A DNA stretch of 24,627 bases, taken from assembly GCA_022729635.1 (NCBI GenBank), contig DZAU01000031.1:1-24627 (forward strand). Direction: 5' to 3'. This DNA is from Flavobacterium psychrophilum (GTDB lineage Bacteria; Bacteroidota; Bacteroidia; Flavobacteriales; Flavobacteriaceae). The position numbers were made by a program, and so were the translations under genes. Positions within the stretch are counted from its first letter, which is position 1, and every line of letters begins with the position of its first letter. Below, one piece after another: positions 1-7,419 of the stretch. A model generated the notes under the pieces. It was given only the letters and a program-made list of their open reading frames with translations, made no database searches and was not told the origin of the DNA.

Positions 1-1970
1 GGATGTTCGGTTCCGCCTTTTGAAAGCACATTTTCCTTGAATTTTGTCGCCACTTCTTTGTTGAAAATTCCCTTTTCCTGAAAATATTCAAAAGCATCGG
101 CATCGAGAACTTCCGCCCATTTGTAGCTGTAATATCCAGACGAATATCCACCTTGAAAAATATGTGAAAAAGCCGTACTCATAGCATTTTCTTTTACGTC
201 AGGATACAATTGCGTACTGGCAAATTGCTCGATTTCAAAAGATTTAATGCCTGTAATATTCGTAGGATCTTGTCCGTGCCAACCCATATCCAATAATCCA
301 AAACTCAACTGGCGCATCGTTGCCATTCCTTCCTGAAAACTAGCACTTTCCTTGATTTTGTTGACTAATTCCATCGGAATCATTTCGCCGGTTTCATAGT
401 GATAAGCGAACAAAGCCAAGGCTTCCGGTTCGTAACACCAGTTTTCCATAATCTGGCTTGGCAACTCCACAAAATCCCAATAAACCGAAGTTCCAGACAA
501 ACTTGAATATACCGTGTTTGCCAAAATCCCGTGCAAAGCGTGACCAAATTCGTGAAACAAAGTCGTTACTTCGTTGAATGTTAAAAGAGATGGTTTGGCT
601 TCTGATTTCTCTGAAGTGACAATTGGTGGCGTAAAATTGCACACAATTGAAATATGAGGTCTTTCATTTACATTCTTTTTTATATATTGTGATTTGAAAG
701 ACGTCATCCAAGCGCCGTTTCGTTTGCCTTTTCTCGGGAAGAAATCCGCATAGAAAACCGCCACTAATTGGTCGTTTTCGTCTTTTACTTCGTAGGTTTT
801 TACGTCTTCGTGGTATTTGTCAATTTCGAAAATTTCTTCGAACGTGATGCCGTATAATTTTTGTGCGACCGTGAAAGCACCGTCCAAAACTTTCTCCAAT
901 TGGAAATACGGTTTCAATATTTCATCATCTAAATTGAATAATTGTTGTTTCAATTTTTCTGAATAATAAGCGCCGTCCCATTTTTCGAGTTGTTCTATTC
1001 CGTCCAATTCCTTGGCGAAAGCCGTTAATTGTGCAAATTCCTTTTCGGCTGCCGGTTTGGCTTTTGCCAATAAATCATTCGAAAATGAAATTACTTTTTC
1101 TGGAGTTTCCGCCATTCGTTCCTCGAGAACAAAATGAGAATGGGTTTTGTAACCTAAAATTTGCGCTCTGTCGAAACGCAATTTGGCTATTTTCAAAACA
1201 ATTTCCTGATTGTCGAATTCATTGTTCTGGAATGCTCTTGCTCCAAAGGCAATTGCCATTTTCTTGCGCAATTCGCGGTTGTCGGAGTATGTCACAAACG
1301 GAATATAACTGGGATAATCCAAAGTAAAAATCCAGCCTGCTGCATCTTTGCTTTTAGCCAATGAACGAGCGGCTTCACGAGTTCCTTCGGGTAAACCGGC
1401 CAAATCATTTTCGTCTGTAATATGCAATTCGAAAGCGTGGGTTTCGGCCAAAACATTTTCGCCAAACTGCAAACTCAACTTTGATAATTCTTTGTCGATT
1501 TCTCTTAATTGCGTCTTTTTATCATCCGACAAATTAGCTCCGTTTCTGGAAAAACTTTTGTATTTTTTGTCTAAAAGCGTGGTTTGTTCCGGGTTGAGTT
1601 TCAAGTGTTCTCGTTGCTCGTAAACTGCTTTTACTCTCGCGAATAATTCTGGATTAAGTCGAATATCGTTTCCAAATTCGGACAACAAAGGCGAAACTTC
1701 CTGTGCTATTTTCTGGATTTCGTCGCTGGTTTCTGCCGAATTCAGGTTAAAAAAGATACTTGAAATTCGGTCTAAAATAGTACCGCTAAATGCCAAAGCT
1801 TCAATCGTATTTTCGAAAGTGGGTTGTATTGGATTATTTACAATTTCGTTAATTTCAGCTTTCGCCAGTTCGATTCCTTTTTTGAAAGCTGGCAAAAAGT
1901 CTTCGTTCTTTATTTTCGAAAAAGGCGCAGTGTTGTATTTTGTATTGAAATGGTGAGTTAAGATGCTCAT
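1..1970 (-). CDS. dcp: M3-family zinc oligopeptidase (peptidyl-dipeptidase Dcp-like), C-terminus cut by window edge
   Basis: The minus-strand frame is open from ATG at 1970 to the left edge, giving 656 visible codons. The N-terminus (MSILTHHFNTKYNTAPFSKI) is typical of Bacteroidota M3 peptidases. The zinc site HEFGH is encoded at 540-554 (about residues 473-477), and the third ligand Glu lies about 29 residues downstream in VELPSQ, the spacing known from Dcp. The visible end reads ENVLSKGGTEH, close to the usual C-terminus, so probably only some 20-30 residues are missing. The family cleaves short peptides, with Dcp releasing C-terminal dipeptides. No signal peptide is seen, so a cytoplasmic role in peptide turnover is likely. 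Dcp and oligopeptidase A are hard to separate from sequence alone. A small inverted repeat (1994-2010) lies just upstream of the start. Confidence 0.93.
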   Translation of the reverse strand, partial: MSILTHHFNTKYNTAPFSKIKNEDFLPAFKKGIELAKAEINEIVNNPIQPTFENTIEALAFSGTILDRISSIFFNLNSAETSDEIQKIAQEVSPLLSEFGNDIRLNPELFARVKAVYEQREHLKLNPEQTTLLDKKYKSFSRNGANLSDDKKTQLREIDKELSKLSLQFGENVLAETHAFELHITDENDLAGLPEGTREAARSLAKSKDAAGWIFTLDYPSYIPFVTYSDNRELRKKMAIAFGARAFQNNEFDNQEIVLKIAKLRFDRAQILGYKTHSHFVLEERMAETPEKVISFSNDLLAKAKPAAEKEFAQLTAFAKELDGIEQLEKWDGAYYSEKLKQQLFNLDDEILKPYFQLEKVLDGAFTVAQKLYGITFEEIFEIDKYHEDVKTYEVKDENDQLVAVFYADFFPRKGKRNGAWMTSFKSQYIKKNVNERPHISIVCNFTPPIVTSEKSEAKPSLLTFNEVTTLFHEFGHALHGILANTVYSSLSGTSVYWDFVELPSQIMENWCYEPEALALFAYHYETGEMIPMELVNKIKESASFQEGMATMRQLSFGLLDMGWHGQDPTNITGIKSFEIEQFASTQLYPDVKENAMSTAFSHIFQGGYSSGYYSYKWAEVLDADAFEYFQEKGIFNKEVATKFKENVLSKGGTEH

Positions 1971-1993
1971 TATTTTTTAGATTTTAAATCTAT

Positions 1994-2010
1994 ACCGTTT
2001 TTAAAACGGT
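1994..2010. repeat. short inverted repeat upstream of the M3 peptidase start
   Basis: ACCGTTTTTAAAACGGT is a perfect inverted repeat (ACCGTTT / AAACGGT, 3-nt centre) 24 bases upstream of the peptidase start codon. It could be a weak hairpin or a protein-binding site. It lacks a GC-rich stem or a good U-tract, so I do not call it a terminator. Confidence 0.4.
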
Positions 2011-2035
2011 GTAGGTTTGTTTAGTTTATTGAGTT

Positions 2036-2178
2036 TAGCCCCGATAGCAGTGGAAAGCCTTTTGAAGAGGAAAACCAATTTTTGTTTTTATAAAAAAGCG
2101 ACTGAAAGAAGCTCTTTTTATAAAATTACAAAAATGGTTTGAAACGAAAAAGCTTGGAACGAATAGCGGGATTAAGCT
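2036..2178 (+). repeat. dispersed ~140-bp intergenic element, copy 1
   Basis: The element fills the spacer between purE and the M3 peptidase gene. It begins TAGCCCCGATAGCAGTGG and ends GAACGAATAGCGGGATTAAG. The same two ends, in the same order, recur at 23070-23176, and a full-length diverged copy lies in reverse orientation at 5908-6047. Its two ends are only weakly complementary (CCCGATAG against CCCGCTAT). No open frame is visible. It is probably a non-coding, MITE-like or structured repeat; I know no formal name for it. Confidence 0.75.
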
Positions 2179-2188
2179 TCTGAAAAAA

Positions 2189-2671
2189 TTATTTTTTTAA
2201 ATTTTCGGAAGATTTATTGACAGTATCTTTTAGACCTTCTTTATAAAGAATGATTTTGTCTAAAACACATTTGTCAGAAGTTCCTATGATTTGAGCGGCT
2301 AGAATTCCGGCGTTTTTGGCTCCGTTTAGCGCAACTGTTGCCACAGGAACACCGCCAGGCATTTGCAAAATCGACAAAACGCTGTCCCAGCCATCGATAG
2401 AATTGCTGGATTTTATGGGAACTCCAATTACTGGAAGTGGAGACATTGAGGCGACCATTCCCGGCAAATGTGCCGCCCCACCAGCACCGGCAATAATAAC
2501 CGAAATGCCTCGAGTGTGGGCTTTTTTGCCAAAATCGAACAATTTTTCGGGCGTTCTGTGTGCCGAAACAATATCGACTTCGATTTCTATGTCGAAACCT
2601 TTCAGGATGTCTATGGCTTCTTGCATTACGGGCATATCGCTCATGCTTCCCATTATTACGGCTACTTTCAT
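2189..2671 (-). CDS. purE: N5-carboxyaminoimidazole ribonucleotide mutase PurE
   Basis: This 160-aa protein matches class I PurE, which converts N5-CAIR (made by PurK) to CAIR in purine biosynthesis. The phosphate-binding start VAVIMGSMSDMPVM is at residues 3-16, the catalytic SAHRTP motif with the conserved His at about residue 38, and the glycine-rich GAGGAAHLPGMVA loop near residue 65. Length is normal for the family. The ATG lies only 6 bases after the stop of the MazF-like toxin gene, so purE is probably co-transcribed with the toxin-antitoxin module and with purK further upstream. The dispersed repeat copy 1 follows its stop codon. Confidence 0.96.
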   Translation of the reverse strand: MKVAVIMGSMSDMPVMQEAIDILKGFDIEIEVDIVSAHRTPEKLFDFGKKAHTRGISVIIAGAGGAAHLPGMVASMSPLPVIGVPIKSSNSIDGWDSVLSILQMPGGVPVATVALNGAKNAGILAAQIIGTSDKCVLDKIILYKEGLKDTVNKSSENLKK

Positions 2672-2677
2672 TGGATT

Positions 2678-3022
2678 TTATATTTGGAAATCTAAAACAA
2701 ATTTGATGTTTTCTTGAATTTTTAGCTTCATTTCTTTGGTTACAAAACCAATTTTTTTGATAAATCTTGAATTATCAATGGCTCGAATTTGATCAATCAT
2801 AATATCACTATTTTCGTTCAAACCACAGTTGCCTTTGTTAATTCGGATTCTTAAAATTTCAGATTCATTATTGAGTTTAGTTGTTATTGGACAAATTATG
2901 GTCGAAGGATGTGTGATTTCATTCAAAAAATTGGTTTGAACAATTATTACAGGGCGAATTTTTCCAGCTTCTGTTCCGATTTGTGGGTTTAAATCGGCTA
3001 ACCAAATTTCATATTGATTCAT
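2678..3022 (-). CDS. MazF/PemK-family endoribonuclease toxin
   Basis: This 114-aa protein starts MNQYEIWLADLNPQIGTEAG, followed by KIRPVIIVQ with Arg23 and ICPIT at about 43-47. These are hallmark MazF/PemK strands (IWxADLxPxxGxExGKxRPVxVxQ). Such proteins are sequence-specific mRNA interferases held in check by the adjacent antitoxin. Length is typical and the frame is intact, so it may be active. Its start overlaps the end of the antitoxin gene by 14 bases, and its stop is 6 bases before purE. The cleavage sequence cannot be read from this protein. Confidence 0.9.
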   Translation of the reverse strand: MNQYEIWLADLNPQIGTEAGKIRPVIIVQTNFLNEITHPSTIICPITTKLNNESEILRIRINKGNCGLNENSDIMIDQIRAIDNSRFIKKIGFVTKEMKLKIQENIKFVLDFQI

Positions 3023-3248
3023 GTAAAGTATCTATTTGTTCAAATTCTTTTAAAACCTCCATAGAACTTTCTGAAACTAATTTTGATTCAAAATGTAATT
3101 TTTTTTGTAAAATCAATCTACTTTGCATCTTGTTATAATATTCTAATGCGTCGTTAATATATCTATTTCTAGGTTTTTTTATTGATTTGACAATGTTCTC
3201 TGTCTCACCATAAATGGAATCATCTATTTTTAGGGAAATTGTTTTCAT
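3009..3248 (-). CDS. ribbon-helix-helix antitoxin for the MazF-like toxin
   Basis: This 79-aa protein begins MKTISLKIDDSIYGETENIV and continues through KKPRNRYINDALEYY, the strand-helix-helix pattern of the CopG/MetJ-type DNA-binding fold (about residues 2-45). The charged C-terminal tail probably wraps the toxin. It overlaps the toxin gene by 14 bases, the usual coupled arrangement. The family normally represses its own promoter; two palindromic sequences lie in the upstream spacer over a candidate -7 box (3268-3294). The assignment rests on fold pattern and position, as antitoxins of this type diverge quickly. Confidence 0.82.
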   Translation of the reverse strand: MKTISLKIDDSIYGETENIVKSIKKPRNRYINDALEYYNKMQSRLILQKKLHFESKLVSESSMEVLKEFEQIDTLHESI

Positions 3249-3267
3249 AATGTAAAAATTAATATCA

Positions 3268-3294
3268 CAAAGGTATATCTTTTTAGTATATACT
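3268..3294 (-). promoter_or_regulatory. candidate promoter with palindromic operators for the toxin-antitoxin module
   Basis: On the minus strand TACCTTTG (3275-3268) fits the Bacteroidota -7 consensus TAnnTTTG, 20 bases upstream of the antitoxin ATG. AGTATATACT (3285-3294) is a perfect 10-bp palindrome in the spacer. AAAGGTATATCTTT (3270-3283) is a palindrome with a single asymmetric pair and overlaps the -7 box. Palindromes over the promoter are expected for an autorepressing ribbon-helix-helix antitoxin. No clear TTTG -33 box is visible. Confidence 0.5.
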
Positions 3295-3333
3295 TTTTGA
3301 ATTTTATGATTTTTATTTAAAGTTGTGTAACTG

Positions 3334-4524
3334 TTATTGACTACTTATCACCCTTATCGTATTCTTTACATCCTCGGCAATCCGTCTTGCTTCATTGATG
3401 TCTTCATTCACAATGGTTACGTGTCCCATTTTTCGGAAAGGACGGGTTTGCTTTTTTCCGTAAATATGAGGTGTAACACCATCCCAAGACAGTATTTTTT
3501 CGATATTTTCATAAATTACATCACCCGAAAATCCTTCTTCACCAACCAAATTTACCATAATTCCGGCAACTTTACTATCTGTATTTCCTAAAGGTAAATC
3601 AAGAATGGCTCGCAAATGGTTCTCAAATTGCGAAGTGTAGCTCGCTTCTATAGAATAATGACCCGAATTGTGTGGTCTTGGCGCAACTTCGTTTATCAGG
3701 ATTTCATCATTAAAAGTTTGAAACATTTCGACAGCCAAAAGTCCCACGTGATTGAATTTTTCGGAAACATCGAGTGCTATTTCTCTTGCTTTTGCCGCCA
3801 CTTTATCGTCAATCCGAGCCGGACAAATTACATATTCCACTTGGTTGGCCTCGGGATGAAATTCCATTTCCACAACTGGATAGGTTTTGATTTCGCCAGA
3901 AGGACTGCGACAAACGATTACAGCCAGTTCGTTTTTGAAATCAATTATTTCTTCGGCAATGCATTCTACATCAGGCAAATTATTTAAATCTTCAATGGTT
4001 CGAATGATTTTCACGCCGTTTCCGTCATAACCAAATTGCGTGCATTTCCAGACAAAAGGCAATTGGATTTTAGATTTTAGATTGCTGATTGCTGATTTGC
4101 TTCGCCAGTTCGCTGATGCTCGGGTCAGATCGTCTAAATTGGAAAACTTTTTAAAAGGAGAAGTTGGGATTTTATTTTCAGAATAAAATTCTTTCTGGAT
4201 TCCTTTGTTTTGGATAAGTTTCAGGGTTTTTGGTGAAGGATATACTTTTTTTCCTTCGTTTTCCAGTTTTTCTAAAGCTTCGAGGTTGACCAATTCTATT
4301 TCAAAAGTCAAAACATCAACTTGTTTTCCAAAATTATACACGGTTTCGAAATCCATTAGATCGCCTTGAAAAAATTTATTGCAGGCAATTTTGCAAGGTG
4401 CTTTCTCGCTCGGATCTAAAACGTATGTTTGAATATCGAATTTTCGGGTGTCAAATAACAGCATTTTACCAAGTTGTCCGCCGCCAAGAATTCCCAACTT
4501 AAAATTGGAAGAAAAATAGTTCAT
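3334..4524 (-). CDS. purK: N5-carboxyaminoimidazole ribonucleotide synthase PurK (ATP-grasp)
   Basis: This 396-aa protein is an ATP-grasp ligase that makes N5-CAIR from AIR, ATP and bicarbonate, the substrate of PurE. The N-terminal fold starts LGILGGGQLGKML (residues 10-22). The central ATP-grasp part has PFVWKCTQFGYDGNGV and EEIIDFKNELAVIV, and INEVAPRPHNSGHYSIEA carries the metal/phosphate site. It is longer than enterobacterial PurK (about 355 aa). Part of the excess lies at about residues 131-153, where the DNA is an array of heptamers (4066-4100) like those in spacers. The segment replaces a surface loop before the ATP-binding strand, so activity is probably kept. A TATCTTTG box lies upstream at 4600-4607. 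Confidence 0.95.
   Translation of the reverse strand: MNYFSSNFKLGILGGGQLGKMLLFDTRKFDIQTYVLDPSEKAPCKIACNKFFQGDLMDFETVYNFGKQVDVLTFEIELVNLEALEKLENEGKKVYPSPKTLKLIQNKGIQKEFYSENKIPTSPFKKFSNLDDLTRASANWRSKSAISNLKSKIQLPFVWKCTQFGYDGNGVKIIRTIEDLNNLPDVECIAEEIIDFKNELAVIVCRSPSGEIKTYPVVEMEFHPEANQVEYVICPARIDDKVAAKAREIALDVSEKFNHVGLLAVEMFQTFNDEILINEVAPRPHNSGHYSIEASYTSQFENHLRAILDLPLGNTDSKVAGIMVNLVGEEGFSGDVIYENIEKILSWDGVTPHIYGKKQTRPFRKMGHVTIVNEDINEARRIAEDVKNTIRVISSQ
4066..4100. repeat. heptanucleotide array inside purK
   Basis: Five consecutive 7-base units: GATTTTA, GATTTTA, GATTGCT, GATTGCT, GATTTGC. Read on the coding (minus) strand they encode part of the extra loop SKSAISNLKSKI (residues 142-153). The GATTTTA unit also occurs in the spacer upstream of rarA (15571-15577). 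Confidence 0.85.
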
Positions 4525-4599
4525 TTGTATTTATTATTGTTTTTTAACGGTCAAATGCAGTCGCTTCGCTCGTGTCATCGTGTTGTTGTTTGTTGTGAG

Positions 4600-4607
4600 C
4601 AAAGATA
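4600..4607 (-). promoter_or_regulatory. candidate -7 promoter box for purK
   Basis: TATCTTTG on the minus strand fits TAnnTTTG and lies about 75 bases upstream of the purK ATG. A TTTC 19 bases further upstream is a possible weak -33 element. The leader between box and gene contains CGCTTCGCTCG-type sequence of unknown role. Confidence 0.45.
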
Positions 4608-4754
4608 CTTTATAATGATTGAATTGGGAAATGCTATTGTATTTTCTTCATAATTTACCTGATATATAAACGGGAAAAATGTAAGGGCATTATTTTTTTT
4701 ACAATTATTTTTTTTTACACAAAAATTCAGTTTTTTTAAAAGTTTAGAATTCAG

Positions 4755-4762
4755 TATCTTTG
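4755..4762 (+). promoter_or_regulatory. candidate -7 promoter box for hpt-adk
   Basis: TATCTTTG fits TAnnTTTG and lies 23 bases before the GTG start of hpt, inside a very T-rich region (4690-4740). No clear TTTG -33 element is seen. The purK box lies about 150 bases away in the opposite direction, so the spacer is a divergent promoter region for purine biosynthesis and salvage. Confidence 0.5.
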
Positions 4763-4785
4763 CAAATTATTTTAAAATCGAAAAA

Positions 4786-5316
4786 GTGATACAATTACAC
4801 GATAAACAATTTGTTCCGTTTGTTTCTGCACAGGAAATAGACTTTGCCATTGCAAAAATAGCCGCATTGGTTGAAGATGATTTTACCGATGAAGTGCCCG
4901 TATTTATTGGGGTTTTGAATGGTGCTTTTATGGTGGTTTCTGACTTTATGAAGCATTATAAATCCCCTTGCGAAGTGAGTTTTATTAAAATGGCTTCTTA
5001 TGAGGGAACAACTTCAACAAATGAAGTGAAGCAATTGATAGGTTTAGATCAGGATTTGACTGGTAGAACCGTTATTGTTATCGAAGATATTGTTGATACA
5101 GGAAATACTTTGGTAGTTTTAAAAGACTTATTCAAGAAACAAAATGTGAAACATTTTAAGATTGCCACACTATTTTTTAAACCGGAAGCATACAAAAAAG
5201 ACATCAAAATAGACTATATAGGAATCAGAATTCCAAATAAATTTATTGTAGGTTACGGATTAGACTATAACGGATTAGGCAGAAATTTACCAGAAGTATA
5301 TCAACTAAACGAATAA
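4786..5316 (+). CDS. hpt: hypoxanthine phosphoribosyltransferase
   Basis: This 176-aa type I phosphoribosyltransferase has the PRPP loop VIVIEDIVDTGNTL (about residues 95-108) and an early FIGVLNGAFMVVSDF segment typical of hypoxanthine/guanine enzymes. It converts hypoxanthine (and often guanine) with PRPP to the nucleotide, saving purine bases. The start is GTG at 4786: no in-frame ATG precedes the conserved first helix, and the first downstream ATGs lie beyond the folded N-terminus. adk follows after 15 bases, so the two are probably co-transcribed. The divergent neighbour is purK, placing salvage and de novo purine genes back to back. Confidence 0.95.
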   Translation: MIQLHDKQFVPFVSAQEIDFAIAKIAALVEDDFTDEVPVFIGVLNGAFMVVSDFMKHYKSPCEVSFIKMASYEGTTSTNEVKQLIGLDQDLTGRTVIVIEDIVDTGNTLVVLKDLFKKQNVKHFKIATLFFKPEAYKKDIKIDYIGIRIPNKFIVGYGLDYNGLGRNLPEVYQLNE

Positions 5317-5331
5317 CAAGGGAATACGATT

Positions 5332-5904
5332 ATGATTAATATTGTTTTATTTGGGAAACCTGGTGCAGGAAAAGGAACTCAAGCCGAATTTTTAAAAGAA
5401 AAATACAATTTAAAACATCTTTCCACAGGAGATATTTTTAGATTTAATATAAAGAATGAAACAGATTTAGGGATGTTAGCCAAAGAATATATGGATAAAG
5501 GCGATTTAGTTCCTGATGAATTGACTATCAAAATGCTCGAAGATTCGGTAGATAATAATCTTGACGCAAACGGATTTTTATATGACGGTTTTCCAAGAAC
5601 TTTAGCGCAAGCAGAGGAATTAGATAAGTTTCTGGCATCAAAAAAATGGAAAGTTGCAGCCACGATTGCCCTCGAAGCTAATGACGAAATTCTAATTCAT
5701 CGTGTACTCGAAAGAGGAAAAACCTCTGGTAGATCTGACGATCAGGATGAAGCAAAAATCAGACACAGGTATCAGGAATACAACGAAAAAACTGCACCTT
5801 TAATTGAATATTATAAGGAACAAAATAAATTTTATCCAGTAAACGGTATTGGTTCCATAGCCGAAATCACGGAGCGATTAAGCAATATTATAGATAATTT
5901 ATAG
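5332..5904 (+). CDS. adk: adenylate kinase
   Basis: This 190-aa enzyme interconverts ATP + AMP and 2 ADP in the cytoplasm. The P-loop GKPGAGKGT is at residues 8-16, LSTGDIFR follows at about 34, the AMP-site segment DGFPRTLAQAEELD near 84, and ERGKTSGRSDDQDEAKIRHR in the region that normally carries the lid. The lid is the short form without zinc cysteines, usual in Bacteroidota. It sits 15 bases after hpt, a common pairing in this group. The next gene is 170 bases away, separated by dispersed repeat copy 2, which begins almost directly after the adk stop. Confidence 0.97.
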   Translation: MINIVLFGKPGAGKGTQAEFLKEKYNLKHLSTGDIFRFNIKNETDLGMLAKEYMDKGDLVPDELTIKMLEDSVDNNLDANGFLYDGFPRTLAQAEELDKFLASKKWKVAATIALEANDEILIHRVLERGKTSGRSDDQDEAKIRHRYQEYNEKTAPLIEYYKEQNKFYPVNGIGSIAEITERLSNIIDNL

Positions 5905-5907
5905 AAG

Positions 5908-6047
5908 CAATTTCCAGCTGAACGCTACAAGTCCTCGATTCAAAAACAATTTTTCCAAACCATAAAAGGAGCTTCCTCTGGTCGCTCTTTTCTGTTAGGA
6001 AAAATAAGTTTTTGAAACTCCGGGCTTTTCGCTTACATCTGGGCTAG
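5908..6047 (-). repeat. dispersed ~140-bp intergenic element, copy 2 (inverted)
   Basis: Read on the minus strand this spacer runs TAGCCCAGATGTAAGCGAAA ... AGAGCGACC ... GAAGCTCCTTTTAT ... CTTGTAGCGTTCAGCTGGAA. It aligns over its full length with copy 1 at 2036-2178 (for example AAGCGACTGAAAGAAGCTCT and CTTGGAACGAATAGCGGGAT). It is more diverged than the other pair of ends. It starts 3 bases after the adk stop and lies 27 bases before the next start codon. Confidence 0.65.
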
Positions 6048-6074
6048 AAAGTAGTTCAAACAAAATAAATCACC

Positions 6075-7346
6075 TTGGAAATTTTAATAATCCTTTTTTT
6101 AATCATCCTCAACGGCGTTTTTTCAATGTCAGAAATCGCATTGATTTCGGCACGGAAAAACCGATTGGAAACTGCTGCAAAAAAAGGCAATAAAAATGCC
6201 CAAACGGCTTTAAATTTAGCAAACTCACCCAATAAATTTTTATCGACAGTTCAAATCGGAATCACACTTATAGGAATACTAACCGGGATTTACAGTGGCG
6301 ATAAAATAACAAAGGATGTGGAGATTTTTGTATCGGGATTTGAAATTCTAAAACCTTTTGCACATTCACTTGCAGTTGGAATTGTTGTTGTGATTTTGAC
6401 CTTTTTTTCTTTGGTTTTGGGCGAATTATTACCAAAAAGAATTGGATTGAATCACCCGGAATCAATTGCCAAAGCGGTTGCTTTGCCAATGAAAATTATT
6501 TCAATAATTACCGCTCCATTCATTTGGTTGTTGACACATTCGACTGAATTTTTGTTGAAAGTTTTACAAATAAAACCCACTGCCGACGGCAAAGTAACCG
6601 AAGAAGAAATCAAAGCCATCATCAAAGAAGGAACCGAAGTGGGCGAAGTTCAGGAAATTGAACAAGACATTGTGGAGCGTGTTTTTCATATTGGCGACAG
6701 AAAAATAAATTCATTGATGACTCACAGAAAATCGGTGGTAATGTTGCCACTGCATTCGAGTAAAAGTCAGGTTAAGGAATTTATGCTCAAAGAATTACAT
6801 TCTATTTATCCGGTTTACGAAGAAAATCACGATGACATTGTTGGAGTTGTAAATTTGAAAAGCATTTTTGCAAATATTGATGCAGCCAATTTCAATTTGC
6901 CCGATATAATAACCGAAGCACCATTTATGATGGAACAAACCACTGCCTACAAAGCATTGGAAAATTTCAAAAAAACCGGCATTCATTATGCTTTTGTTTC
7001 TGATGAATATGGCGTTTTTCAAGGAATAATTACCCTAAACGACATTCTGGAAGCCTTAGTTGGCAATGCTTCTGATTTTTATAAAGAAGATTTTAAATTA
7101 ATAGAAAGAGAAGACGAAACCTGGATGGTTGACGGACACTATTCCTTACACGATTTCTTGACCTATTTTGAATTAGACGAATTAATCAATGACTACGAAG
7201 TGACCACCGTGAGTGGGTTAATAATGACCGAACTTTCACATATTCCAAAAGAGGGCGAGAAGTTGATTTGGCAAAAATTTGAGTTGGAAGTCATTGATAT
7301 GGATGGCGTGAAGATTGATAAAGTGATGGTGAAAGCCTTGAAATAA
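6075..7346 (+). CDS. CorC/HlyC-type membrane protein (DUF21 - CBS pair - CorC_HlyC)
   Basis: This 423-aa protein has a DUF21 membrane domain (about residues 1-185, several hydrophobic helices, with LGELLPKRIGLNHPE), a CBS-domain pair (about 205-325, with INSLMTHRKSVVMLP and YAFVSDEYGVFQGIITLNDILEALVG) and a C-terminal CorC_HlyC domain (about 340-420). Relatives are called hemolysin-like but are mostly linked to magnesium or other divalent cation efflux; the substrate here is unknown. The start must be TTG at 6075: an in-frame TAA lies at 6066-6068, and the first internal ATG would remove the first membrane segment. The gene stands apart from adk and obgE, flanked by repeats on both sides. Confidence 0.9.
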   Translation: MEILIILFLIILNGVFSMSEIALISARKNRLETAAKKGNKNAQTALNLANSPNKFLSTVQIGITLIGILTGIYSGDKITKDVEIFVSGFEILKPFAHSLAVGIVVVILTFFSLVLGELLPKRIGLNHPESIAKAVALPMKIISIITAPFIWLLTHSTEFLLKVLQIKPTADGKVTEEEIKAIIKEGTEVGEVQEIEQDIVERVFHIGDRKINSLMTHRKSVVMLPLHSSKSQVKEFMLKELHSIYPVYEENHDDIVGVVNLKSIFANIDAANFNLPDIITEAPFMMEQTTAYKALENFKKTGIHYAFVSDEYGVFQGIITLNDILEALVGNASDFYKEDFKLIEREDETWMVDGHYSLHDFLTYFELDELINDYEVTTVSGLIMTELSHIPKEGEKLIWQKFELEVIDMDGVKIDKVMVKALK

Positions 7347-7347
7347 T

Positions 7348-7419
7348 AGTGTTCAGTATTCAGCAAACACACTGACCACTAAATACTGATCACTGACCAC
7401 TTAATACTAAATACTAAAA
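7348..7419. repeat. degenerate heptanucleotide array upstream of obgE
   Basis: Directly after the CorC-like gene, 7-base units run AGTGTTC, AGTATTC, AGCAAAC, then after 2 bases ACTGACC, ACTAAAT, ACTGATC, ACTGACC, ACTTAAT, ACTAAAT, ACTAAAA. The period of seven is clear although units vary. A 19-codon open frame (7421-7480) follows at once. Confidence 0.75.

Noticed and set aside
4525..4785. Purine riboswitch upstream of purK or hpt
   Set aside because: No three-way junction pattern or conserved aptamer core can be seen, and the spacer is mostly T-runs.
7348..7419. Possible CRISPR array
   Set aside because: Units are 7 bases with no spacers, and no cas genes are present in the window.
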